Origin: Pseudomonadota bacterium
GTDB lineage: Bacteria > Pseudomonadota > Gammaproteobacteria > Steroidobacterales > Steroidobacteraceae
Length of the DNA stretch: 5,542 bases
Assembly (NCBI GenBank): GCA_003242495.1
Contig: QGUO01000264.1
Coordinates: 1-5,542 of the forward strand
Direction of reading: 5' to 3'
In this document: positions 1 to 5,542 of the stretch, piece after piece
How positions within the stretch are numbered: position 1 is the stretch's first letter
Layout of the letters: each line of letters starts with the position of its first letter
The notes under the pieces: generated by a model
Database searches by the model: none
What the model was told of the DNA's origin: nothing
Seen by the model: the letters and a program-made list of their open reading frames with translations, nothing else
Program-made: the position numbers and the translations under genes

Positions 1-2087
1 TCGCCCATCTGCGAGAGCATGTCCTCGAGCTTCGCCGGGCCCTGCTTGGCCAACTTGGTGTCGCGGAACTTGCCCTGCCGATACAGCGCCACCTCGCGCG
101 CCTTGCGCTCGCTCTCCACCACCAGCAGCTCGTCGCCCGCGTTGGGCGCGCCGGACAGGCCCAGCACCACCACCGGCAGGGACGGACCTGCCTCGGTGAT
201 CGGCTTGCCGTTCTCGTCGAACATCGCCCGCACCCGCCCAAACTCCTGGCCGGCGAGGATGGGATCGCCCGGCTTGAGCGTGCCGCGCTTGATGAGCACG
301 GTCGCCACTGCACCGCGGCCCTTCTCCATGCTCGACTCGACCACCACGCCGGCGGCCAGGCCGGCACGCGGCGCCTTGAGCTCGAGCACCTCCGCCTGCA
401 GCAGGATGGACTCGAGCAGCTGGTCGATGCCCTCGCCGGTGTGCGCCGAGACGTTCACGAACAGCGTCTCGCCGCCCCACTCCTCGGGGATCACGTTGTG
501 CTGCGCGAGGTCGTTCTTGACGCGGTCGGGATCGGCATCGTGCTTGTCGATCTTGTTGATCGCCACCACGATGGGCACCTCGGCCGCGCGCGCATGCTGG
601 ATGGCCTCCACCGTCTGCGGCATGACGCTGTCGTCGGCGGCGACCACCAGCACCACGATGTCGGTGACCTGCGCGCCGCGGGCACGCATCGCCGAGAACG
701 CGGCGTGGCCCGGCGTATCGAGGAAGGTCACGACGCCCTTGGGGGTCTCGACATGATACGCACCCACGTGCTGGGTGATGCCGCCGGCTTCGCCCGCGGC
801 CACCTTGGTGCGCCGGATGTAGTCGAGCAGCGAGGTCTTGCCATGGTCGACGTGGCCCATGACCGTGACCACCGGGGCGCGCGGCTCGAGCTCATGCGAG
901 CCGGCAGCCGCCAGCAGCTCGTCCTCGATGGCGTTTTCCTTGACGATGATCGGCGTATGGCCGAACTCCTCGATCACCAGCACCGCGGTGTCCTGATCGA
1001 TGGGCTGGTTGATGGTGGCCATCACGCCCATGTTCATCATGACCTTGATCACTTCGTTGGCCTTGATGGCCATGCGCTGGGCGAGCTCGGCAACCGTGAT
1101 GGTCTCGCCGATCTGGATGTCGCGCTTGACCGGCGCGGCAGGCCGCTCGAAACCATGTTGCGAGCCGACGCTCACCTGCAGCGGACGGCGCAGGCGCGAT
1201 TGCTGCTTCCTCTTCTTGAAACGCGCGCTCGCGTCGCTCGAGACGTGCAGCTCGGCGCGGCGCGGCGCCTCGCGGGCCGGCTTGGCGGTCTGGGCGGCTG
1301 CCGCGGCGGCTGCGGCGGCCTGCTCCTTCATGCGACGCTCGGCCTCGGCACGGGCGCTCGCCTCGACCTGGCGGCGCACCTCTTCCTCGGCCGCCTGGCG
1401 GACCGCTTCGGCCGCCCGACGCATCGCCTCCTCTTCCTCGGCCTGACGCGCACGCGCCTCGGCTTCGCGCCGCTCGGCCTCGAGCCGCTCGGCTTCGAGC
1501 CGTGCCTGCTCCTCGCTCTGCTCGCGGATGCGGCGCGCCTCGTCGTCGACGGCCGCGGCGGCCGACGCATCCTGCACGGGCGCCTGCGGCGGCGTCTGGG
1601 CCGCCGGCGTCTGTGCAGACGTCTGTGCCGACGTCTGGGCCGGTGCCTGTGCCGGCGTCTGGGCCGGTGCCTGTGCCGGTGTCTGTGCCTGTGTCTGTGC
1701 AGGTGCCTGTGGCTGCGATGCCGCCTGTTGCTTCCGGCGCTCGGCCTCCTCCTGCCGCGCGCGCGCACGCTCCTCGAGCACGCTGCGGTTGAGGTAGGTC
1801 TTCTTGCGCCGCACCTCGACATTGACGGTGCGCGCGCGGCCCTGCGCCGACGCCACCTTGAGCTCGCCCTGCGACTTACGGCGCAAGGTGATCTTGCGCG
1901 GCGCCGTCACGTCTTCGGCCCGCCCGTGCGCCCGGCGCAGGTACGTGAGCAACTCCATCTTGGCTTCGTCGCTGATGGTGTCGTCGGCGCCCGCGACCCG
2001 GATGCCAGCCTCGTCGAGCTGCGAAAGCAGCCGCTCGACCGGCACCTTCAGCACCTCGGCGAATTGACTAACTGTTACATCTGCCAT
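1..2087 (-). CDS. infB: Translation initiation factor IF-2 (C-terminal end outside window)
   Basis: IF2 is the GTPase that places formyl-methionyl initiator tRNA on the 30S subunit and promotes 50S joining in the cytoplasm. About 695 codons are visible and the frame is still open at base 1; gammaproteobacterial IF2 is usually about 850-900 residues, so part of domain II and the fMet-tRNA-binding C-terminus are missing. Visible domains: an IF2_N domain (1-52, starting MADVTVSQFAEVL), the IF2-associated basic region (about 62-100), a PAQ-rich repeat (127-170), a charged E/R/A helix (183-256) ending in nine alanines, a second IF2_N domain (about 324-378), the G domain (about 404-575) and the start of domain II. 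G motifs are GHVDHGKT (411-418), GGITQH (435-440), DTPGH (457-461), NKID (511-514) and SAHTG (547-551). The last has His where E. coli has Lys. The ATG at 2087 is preceded by GGAGG (2094-2098) at 6 nt spacing. The gene starts 37 nt after nusA, as an operon partner. Identity is certain. Confidence 0.98.
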   Translation of the reverse strand, partial: MADVTVSQFAEVLKVPVERLLSQLDEAGIRVAGADDTISDEAKMELLTYLRRAHGRAEDVTAPRKITLRRKSQGELKVASAQGRARTVNVEVRRKKTYLNRSVLEERARARQEEAERRKQQAASQPQAPAQTQAQTPAQAPAQTPAQAPAQTSAQTSAQTPAAQTPPQAPVQDASAAAAVDDEARRIREQSEEQARLEAERLEAERREAEARARQAEEEEAMRRAAEAVRQAAEEEVRRQVEASARAEAERRMKEQAAAAAAAAAQTAKPAREAPRRAELHVSSDASARFKKRKQQSRLRRPLQVSVGSQHGFERPAAPVKRDIQIGETITVAELAQRMAIKANEVIKVMMNMGVMATINQPIDQDTAVLVIEEFGHTPIIVKENAIEDELLAAAGSHELEPRAPVVTVMGHVDHGKTSLLDYIRRTKVAAGEAGGITQHVGAYHVETPKGVVTFLDTPGHAAFSAMRARGAQVTDIVVLVVAADDSVMPQTVEAIQHARAAEVPIVVAINKIDKHDADPDRVKNDLAQHNVIPEEWGGETLFVNVSAHTGEGIDQLLESILLQAEVLELKAPRAGLAAGVVVESSMEKGRGAVATVLIKRGTLKPGDPILAGQEFGRVRAMFDENGKPITEAGPSLPVVVLGLSGAPNAGDELLVVESERKAREVALYRQGKFRDTKLAKQGPAKLEDMLSQMG
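1578..1709 (-). repeat. Degenerate 12-bp tandem repeat within infB (Q-[AT]-[PS]-A units)
   Basis: Inside infB, residues 127-170 form about eleven tetrapeptide units, mostly QAPA, QTPA and QTSA, with the last units degenerate (QTPAA, QTPP, QAPV). In DNA this is a 12-bp unit, read on the plus strand as variants of GCCGGTGCCTGT and GCCGGCGTCTGG. The unit stays in frame, so it lengthens or shortens the linker between the IF2-associated region and the charged helix without disrupting the GTPase. Such a run of direct repeats can vary in copy number by replication slippage. A low-complexity Pro/Ala/Gln linker is expected to be unstructured; no function is inferred beyond that of a spacer. Confidence 0.85.
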
Positions 2088-2124
2088 GAAAACCCTCCGC
2101 GCCCGGCTGACTGCCTAAACTCCC

Positions 2125-3630
2125 TCAAGCCTGCTGCCCGGCGGATTCAAACCAATGTTTGCGCGCTGCCATGATCAGCGCGCCGGCGCGATCGGCATCC
2201 ACCCCTTCGATCTCGATGAGATCGTCGATCGCCTGCTCGGCGAGATCCTCGCGAGTGACGATGCCTTTCGCTGCGAGCATGCGCGCGAGGTCCTGGTCCA
2301 TGCCGTCGACCTCGAGCAGGTCCGGGGACGGCTCGGCTGCGTCGATGATTTCCTCGCTGGCGATCGCCTGCGTGAGCAACACGTCACGCGCGCGGTTGCG
2401 CAGCTCCCGGATGACCTCGTCGTCGAACTCCTCGATGCCGGCAAGCTCCGAGGCCGGCACATAGGCGATCTCCTCGATGCTCGAGAAGCCTTCCTGCACC
2501 AGGATCTGCGCGACCTCCTCGTCGACGTCGAGCTGATCCTTGAAAAGCTCGATCAGCTGCCGCGATTCGCCCTCGCTCTTCTCCTCGGCAGCCTGCTCGG
2601 TCATCACGTTGAGCTCCCACCCGGTGAGCTCGCTCGCGAGGCGGATGTTCTGCCCGCCGCGGCCGATGGCCTGCGACAGCTTCTCCTCGGTCACCGCGAT
2701 GTCCATCGAGTGAGCGTCCTCGTCGACCACGATGGAGACCACCTCGGCCGGCGCCATGGCGTTGATGACGAACTGCGCAGGATTCTCATCGTACGGGATG
2801 ATGTCGACGCGCTCGCCGGCGATCTCGTTGGAGACCGCCTGCACGCGCGAGCCGCGCATACCCACGCAGGCACCGACCGGATCGATGCGGCTGTCGTTGC
2901 TCTTGACGGCGATCTTGGCACGCACGCCCGGATCGCGCGCCGCGCCCAGGATCTCGATGAGCCCCTGCCCGACCTCGGGCACCTCGAGCTTGAACAGCTC
3001 GATGAGGAACTCCGGCGCGGTGCGCGTCAGGAACAGCTGGGGCCCGCGCGGCTCGGAGCGCACGTCCTTCAGGTACGCCTTGATGCGGTCCTGGGCGCGC
3101 ACCGGCTCGCGCGGGATCATCTGGTCGCGCGCGATGAAGCCCTCGGCGTTGCCGCCGAGATCCACGTAGACGCCATTGCGGTCGACCCGCTTGACGATGC
3201 CGGAGACCAGCGTGCCCACGCGATCCTTGTACTCGTCGACCACCTGCGCCCGCTCGGCCTCGCGAACCTTCTGCACGATGACCTGCTTGGCCGTCTGCGC
3301 GGCGATGCGCCCGAAGCCCACCGATTCCATCGGCACCTCGACATACCCGCCGACCTCGGCCTGGGGGTCGATCTCCAGGGCATCCTCCAGCCTGAGCTCG
3401 CTATCCGGAAATTCAAGCTCGGTGGAGTCGTCCGCGAACACTTTCCAGCGACGGAAGGTGTCATAGTCGCCGGTCTTGCGGTTGATCGACACGCGCACGT
3501 CGATGCCCTCGCCGTGGCGCTTGCGCGTCGCCGAGGCGAGCGCCGCTTCCAGGGCCTCGAAAATGATCTCCTTGTCGACGCCTTTCTCGTTCGAGACGGC
3601 GTCCACAACCATCAGGATTTCTTTGTTCAT
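2125..3630 (-). CDS. nusA: Transcription termination/antitermination factor NusA
   Basis: NusA binds RNA polymerase and nascent RNA, lengthens pauses, helps hairpin-dependent termination, and takes part in rRNA and phage antitermination. The 501-residue product matches the usual length (E. coli about 495). Order of domains: the polymerase-binding N-terminal domain (1 to about 130, starting MNKEILMVVDAVSNEKGV), an S1 RNA-binding domain (about 137-200, GTLVSGIVKRVDRNGVYVDL), KH1 with GMRGSR (257-262), KH2 with GRGGQNIRLA (323-332), then two acidic helix-hairpin-helix repeats (about 360-420 and 436-495). The two acidic repeats are typical of gamma- and betaproteobacteria and bind the RNA polymerase alpha C-terminal domain or phage N. 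An upstream in-frame ATG at 3681 would add 17 residues, but the 3630 start fits the family N-terminus and has its own ribosome binding site. The gene follows rimP by 88 nt and precedes infB by 37 nt, consistent with one operon. Confidence 0.98.
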   Translation of the reverse strand: MNKEILMVVDAVSNEKGVDKEIIFEALEAALASATRKRHGEGIDVRVSINRKTGDYDTFRRWKVFADDSTELEFPDSELRLEDALEIDPQAEVGGYVEVPMESVGFGRIAAQTAKQVIVQKVREAERAQVVDEYKDRVGTLVSGIVKRVDRNGVYVDLGGNAEGFIARDQMIPREPVRAQDRIKAYLKDVRSEPRGPQLFLTRTAPEFLIELFKLEVPEVGQGLIEILGAARDPGVRAKIAVKSNDSRIDPVGACVGMRGSRVQAVSNEIAGERVDIIPYDENPAQFVINAMAPAEVVSIVVDEDAHSMDIAVTEEKLSQAIGRGGQNIRLASELTGWELNVMTEQAAEEKSEGESRQLIELFKDQLDVDEEVAQILVQEGFSSIEEIAYVPASELAGIEEFDDEVIRELRNRARDVLLTQAIASEEIIDAAEPSPDLLEVDGMDQDLARMLAAKGIVTREDLAEQAIDDLIEIEGVDADRAGALIMAARKHWFESAGQQA

Positions 3631-3638
3631 CGTGCGCA

Positions 3639-3642
3639 CTCC
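3639..3642 (-). promoter_or_regulatory. Ribosome binding site fixing the nusA start
   Basis: On the minus strand GGAG lies 8 nt before the ATG at 3630. This supports that start over the in-frame ATG 17 codons upstream at 3681. The conserved family N-terminus MNKEIL also starts at 3630. Confidence 0.75.
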
Positions 3643-3718
3643 GGCGGAACGCGCCGTCGCCGGCGCCGACTCCCGCGTCAATACCCTTCTTACTCCGTTC
3701 CCCGCGGCCGATCACCCC

Positions 3719-4177
3719 TCAAGCGGGGACGAGCCGCGCCTTATGTATCGCTTCGATCGGCAGCCGCACCGTGCCGCCCTCCACCTCGAGCGTGATTTCC
3801 CCGTCGGCCACCGCGAGCAGCTGCCCGGCGAAGCGCCGGCGGCCCTCGAAGGGCTGGGCCATTTCGAGTTTGACCCGCTCGCCGGCGAAGCGCGCGAAGT
3901 GCTCCGCGGTGCGCAGCGGCCGATCGAGTCCCGGCGACGAGACCTCGAGCGTGTACTGGCCCGGAATCGGATCCTCGACGTCGAGCACGTCGCTCACCGC
4001 GCGGCTCACTTTCTCGCAGTCGTCAAGGGTGATCCCCCAGCTCTCGCCAGGGGGCGCGTCGATATACAGCCTGAGCAGCCCGCCGCCGCCCCGGGGGGCG
4101 TACTCGAGCTCCCAAAGCTGGTAGCCGAGGTCGACGACCACCGGCCCGAGCAGTGCGGTCAGCTGGTCTCGCAGCAT
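3719..4177 (-). CDS. rimP: Ribosome maturation factor RimP
   Basis: RimP (formerly YhbC/P15A) binds the 30S precursor and is needed for efficient 16S rRNA maturation and S12 incorporation. The product is 152 residues, the normal length. The N-terminal alpha/beta domain includes LRLYID (35-40), the stretch around GITLDDCEKVSRAVSDVLD, and the family signature VSSPGLDRPL (79-88). The C-terminal SH3-like beta-barrel follows (about 91-152). The ATG at 4177 is preceded by a complete GGAGGT (4181-4186) with only 3 nt between its end and the ATG, or 5 nt from the GGAG core, which is short but workable. It is the first protein gene after the leader and its terminators, and lies directly before nusA as in most bacteria. 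Nothing is truncated or odd in the protein. Confidence 0.97.
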   Translation of the reverse strand: MLRDQLTALLGPVVVDLGYQLWELEYAPRGGGGLLRLYIDAPPGESWGITLDDCEKVSRAVSDVLDVEDPIPGQYTLEVSSPGLDRPLRTAEHFARFAGERVKLEMAQPFEGRRRFAGQLLAVADGEITLEVEGGTVRLPIEAIHKARLVPA

Positions 4178-4242
4178 GCCACCTCCGTTCGTCCCATCCC
4201 GGCCCGCGCCGCGGCAACTCGCCCGGGCAGACCCCCCGAAAC

Positions 4243-4266
4243 AAAAAATGGGCCATCAGGCCCATT
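4243..4266 (-). terminator. Intrinsic terminator 2, immediately upstream of rimP
   Basis: On the minus strand AATGGGCC pairs with GGCCCATT around a TGAT loop (4247-4254 with 4259-4266), followed by six T (4248-4243). The core stem without the T overlap is 6 bp. This is a textbook intrinsic terminator, ending about 65 nt before the rimP start codon, so rimP-nusA-infB transcription from the upstream promoter must read through it. On the plus strand no comparable T-tract follows. Confidence 0.85.
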
Positions 4267-4290
4267 CTTGCTATTGCTTGCCCTAGCCCC

Positions 4291-4330
4291 GCGCACTCCC
4301 TGCCGGCCACTTAAAGTGGGGCCGGTGCGC
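4291..4330 (-). other. Nested hairpin between the two leader terminators
   Basis: An outer stem GCGCAC/GTGCGC (4325-4330 with 4291-4296) encloses CCGG/CCGG (4322-4325 with 4303-4306) and an inner stem CCACT/AGTGG around a TTA loop (4315-4319 with 4307-4311). There is a two-base bulge (4320-4321) and an asymmetric internal loop at 4297-4302; base 4325 can pair in only one of the two outer stems. No T-tract follows, so it is not itself a terminator. It may be a protein-binding or antiterminator structure, or help to separate the two terminators; that role is inference. Confidence 0.5.
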
Positions 4331-4344
4331 TGTCCTGCAAGCCC

Positions 4345-4366
4345 AAAAAAAGCCCTCTGCGGGGCT
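4345..4366 (-). terminator. Intrinsic terminator 1 in the operon leader
   Basis: On the minus strand AGCCC pairs with GGGCT around CGCAGA (4362-4366 with 4351-4355), followed directly by seven T (4351-4345). The 5-bp stem is short but GC-rich and the T-tract is strong. It lies about 135-150 nt after the predicted transcription start, so it would release a short leader RNA. Confidence 0.75.
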
Positions 4367-4508
4367 CTCTTTGAGTCCGAAAGTGTGTCGCGGGCGCCTA
4401 AAGTCAGGCCTCCTCGCGGGTTCGCACCCGGTCCGCGCTAATCACGGTACCCGTCAAATGAGCCGCTCTCTCAACGGTTTAAGGGAAATACCCCGAAACA
4501 GGGGGCGG

Positions 4509-4537
4509 ATTCTATGAAACTCCGGGTCTTTCGTAAA
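4509..4537 (-). promoter_or_regulatory. Sigma70-type promoter for the rimP-nusA-infB operon
   Basis: On the minus strand a -35 box TTTACG (4532-4537) is separated by exactly 17 nt from a -10 box TAGAAT (4509-4514), with four and five of six consensus matches. The bases after the -10 are CCGCCCCC (4508-4501), a GC-rich discriminator. Such discriminators are found at rRNA, tRNA and translation-gene promoters under negative stringent control by ppGpp/DksA. The predicted start is near 4502. It is the best promoter-like pair I found between the upstream gene and rimP. Confidence 0.65.
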
Positions 4538-4573
4538 GCGCGTTCGTTTCCCGGAGGGGGAGCCCGAAATCCG

Positions 4574-4591
4574 GGGGGGCCGACGCCCCCC
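4574..4591 (-). repeat. GC hairpin downstream of the demethylase-like gene
   Basis: A perfect 7-bp stem GGGGGGC/GCCCCCC (4574-4580 with 4585-4591) encloses a 4-nt loop. It lies about 57-74 nt after the stop codon of the upstream gene. On the minus strand no T-tract follows, so it may protect the mRNA 3' end or be part of a weak or factor-dependent terminator; which one cannot be told. Confidence 0.5.
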
Positions 4592-4600
4592 TGCGGAGGG

Positions 4601-4634
4601 GCGCTCCGGACCCGGGGGTCCGGATCCGGAGCGC
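4601..4634 (-). repeat. Perfect 10-bp inverted repeat after the demethylase-like stop codon
   Basis: GCGCTCCGGA at 4601-4610 is matched by its reverse complement at 4625-4634, with 14 nt between. A second, mutually exclusive pairing exists: TCCGGACCC (4605-4613) with GGGTCCGGA (4616-4624). The unit TCCGGA occurs three times. It begins 13 nt after the stop codon at 4648, the usual place for a transcript end, but there is no T-tract. It is probably a 3'-end stabilising or terminating hairpin; a protein-binding palindrome is also possible. Confidence 0.6.
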
Positions 4635-4647
4635 TCGGCCGGATTCC

Positions 4648-5542
4648 TCAGGCCTTGCGGGTACGCCAGCCCTCGGCGTAGTTCTCGCGGGCGTCGCGGG
4701 CATAGGGCACCGGCGAGACCTTGACGCGCACCTCGAGCTGCTTGTGGCGCTCGACGGTGGGCTTCTTGGTGCCGCCGTTCTCCTCGCCCCACACCAGCGT
4801 CAGCACGTCGCCGATGTTGATGTCCGGGTCAACGATGCCCAGCGTGAGCGCGGTGCGCTCGTTGTAGCTGTAGCCGCCGAACATCGAGAAGCCGACCACC
4901 TTGTCGCCCATCATCACCTTGTCGAACGACGAGGAGCCGTAGTTGGCGATCGGCAGGTCGAAGAACTTGTAGTGCTCCTCGCCCGGAATGAACAGCGAGG
5001 CATAGATCTTGGCCATGTCCTCGTGGTGCCACGCGAAGGTGACCTTCTTGCGATGCGGCTTGTCGGCCATCTTCTCCAGGGCCTCGCGGCCGATGAAGTC
5101 ATGGTCGAACTTGATGAACGGACCGTAGCCGAGCTCGTACGGCGTGGTGTAGTAGTCCTCGATGTTGTCGGAGACGAAGCTGCCGGCGATCGAGCCGGTG
5201 CCCTCGTAGCCGTCCGCCGGGAGCCACTCGCGATACTTCTTCATGCTCTCGCCGGTGTACACGGCGGGCAGCGGCGAGGGGATCCAGCCGGACTCACAGG
5301 TGTTGCTCGCGTAGGCGCGCGAGCCGACCTGCACCAGCCCGAAGTCCTTGCCGGCCTCCAGAATGGCGTCGCGGATCTCGTCGTACTCCTCGTACGGACC
5401 CCAGATCTCCAGACCCGGCGCGCCGGCCATGCCGTGGCGCAGGGCGCGCACCTTGCGGCCCTTGATGTTGATGTAGTCCATGTGGAAGAACTTCACGTCC
5501 GGGATCGGCCCGCCGTTCAGCTTCTCGAGCACCTGCGTGGCG
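4648..5542 (-). CDS. GcvT-fold tetrahydrofolate-dependent O-demethylase, LigM/DesA-like (N-terminus outside window)
   Basis: Members of this family move a methyl group from an aryl methyl ether, such as vanillate, 3-O-methylgallate or syringate, to tetrahydrofolate. They share the fold of glycine-cleavage T protein. The visible 297 residues are the C-terminal part of a protein usually about 460-470 long. The frame is open to the window edge; the GTG at 5532 is an internal Val, preceded in frame by Ala-Thr-Gln. Fragment motifs: GAPGLEIWGPYE (about 40-51), SGWIPSPLPAVYTG (about 84-97), ADGYEGTGSIAGSFVSDNIEDYY (109-131), the GcvT-type KFDHDFIGREAL (144-155) and the C-terminus VSPVPYARDARENYAEGWRT (275-294), which I recognise as typical of LigM-like proteins. 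The true substrate is not readable; LigM, DesA and uncharacterised 'aminomethyltransferase family' members all share these features. The family's catalytic Tyr cannot be placed securely here. The gene is co-oriented with the rimP operon but separated from it by hairpins and a promoter, so it is probably transcribed separately. Confidence 0.85.
   Translation of the reverse strand, partial: ATQVLEKLNGGPIPDVKFFHMDYINIKGRKVRALRHGMAGAPGLEIWGPYEEYDEIRDAILEAGKDFGLVQVGSRAYASNTCESGWIPSPLPAVYTGESMKKYREWLPADGYEGTGSIAGSFVSDNIEDYYTTPYELGYGPFIKFDHDFIGREALEKMADKPHRKKVTFAWHHEDMAKIYASLFIPGEEHYKFFDLPIANYGSSSFDKVMMGDKVVGFSMFGGYSYNERTALTLGIVDPDINIGDVLTLVWGEENGGTKKPTVERHKQLEVRVKVSPVPYARDARENYAEGWRTRKA

Larger units (their letters stand above)
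4178..4502 (-). promoter_or_regulatory. Structured 5' leader of the rimP-nusA-infB operon, without a visible gene
   Basis: Between the predicted transcription start (about 4502) and the rimP ATG lie about 325 nt with no credible protein gene. In transcript order they hold: a 5' hairpin (4499-4477, GTTT/AAAC closing GGG/CCC); a hairpin with a GCGA GNRA-type tetraloop (CGGGT/ACCCG, near 4418-4431); a small GCCT/AGGC hairpin (near 4395-4412); intrinsic terminator 1 (4366-4345); a nested hairpin (4330-4291); intrinsic terminator 2 (4266-4243); and a GC-rich 65-nt stretch ending in the rimP ribosome binding site. I looked for tRNA T-arm and D-arm signatures on both strands and found no complete tRNA. 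The leader role is inferred from the promoter and terminators; E. coli has terminators in the same operon position. Confidence 0.6.

Noticed and set aside
441..2174. Long plus-strand open frame (577 codons) antisense to infB
   Set aside because: It is the complement of infB in high-GC DNA; its protein is low-complexity His/Arg/Leu-rich and the minus strand encodes an unmistakable IF2.
3631..3681. Longer nusA start at 3681
   Set aside because: It adds 17 residues not seen in the NusA family; the 3630 start has its own GGAG at good spacing and the conserved N-terminus.
2155..3795. Long plus-strand open frame (546 codons) antisense to nusA
   Set aside because: It is a shadow of nusA with no recognisable domain; NusA on the minus strand accounts for the whole stretch.
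4023..4310. Minus-strand frame starting in the leader and running into rimP out of frame
   Set aside because: It contains terminator 2, has no good ribosome binding site, and overlaps rimP in another frame; a leader peptide is possible but unsupported.
4410..4440. tRNA T-arm-like string GCGGGTTCGCACCCGGT on the plus strand
   Set aside because: The T-stem does not form 5 bp around a 7-nt loop, and no acceptor, D-arm or anticodon arm can be built around it. It is better read as a simple hairpin on the minus strand.
3476..4441. Plus-strand open frame across rimP and the leader
   Set aside because: It crosses the rimP antisense and both terminators with no family resemblance; this is a GC-driven open frame.
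4452..4463. boxA-like GCTCATTTGACG in the leader, as a possible Nus-factor antitermination site
   Set aside because: It matches the rrn boxA GCTCTTTAAC only with one inserted base and a further mismatch; too weak without conservation evidence.
4454..4792. Minus-strand 112-codon frame overlapping the end of the demethylase-like gene
   Set aside because: It overlaps a real gene in another frame and covers the hairpins and promoter; composition is Arg/Gly/Pro noise.
4648..5532. GTG at 5532 as the true start of the demethylase-like gene
   Set aside because: The frame continues upstream to the window edge (Ala-Thr-Gln-Val), and the family is some 165 residues longer at the N-terminus, so the gene is cut by the window.

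Overview
The window reads as GC-rich proteobacterial chromosome, most likely a gammaproteobacterium. The evidence is the gene order rimP-nusA-infB, a NusA carrying both C-terminal acidic repeats, and an IF2 with a long charged linker plus an alanine/proline/glutamine-rich stretch. The genus cannot be named from the sequence. All genes lie on the minus strand, so the biological reading order runs from base 5542 down to base 1.

Bases 4648-5542 hold the C-terminal 297 codons of a GcvT-fold protein resembling the tetrahydrofolate-dependent aromatic O-demethylases LigM/DesA; its N-terminus is outside the window. Bases 4178-4647 (470 bp) contain no credible protein gene. They hold GC-rich inverted repeats just after the demethylase-like gene, a well-formed sigma70-type promoter with a GC-rich discriminator (4509-4537), and an approximately 325-nt leader with two intrinsic terminators in series and other hairpins. 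The leader runs into rimP (3719-4177), nusA (2125-3630) and infB (from 2087 off the left edge, its last part missing).

The three operon genes work together in gene expression. RimP assists 30S subunit maturation, NusA controls pausing, termination and antitermination by RNA polymerase, and IF2 brings initiator tRNA to the ribosome. Terminators placed ahead of an operon that encodes NusA suggest feedback attenuation, as is known for the E. coli metY-rimP-nusA-infB operon. Here, however, no tRNA gene is visible in the leader. No mobile element, CRISPR array or clearly new protein system is present. The most interesting part is the structured leader; the neighbouring demethylase-like gene and the 12-bp-unit repeat inside infB come next.
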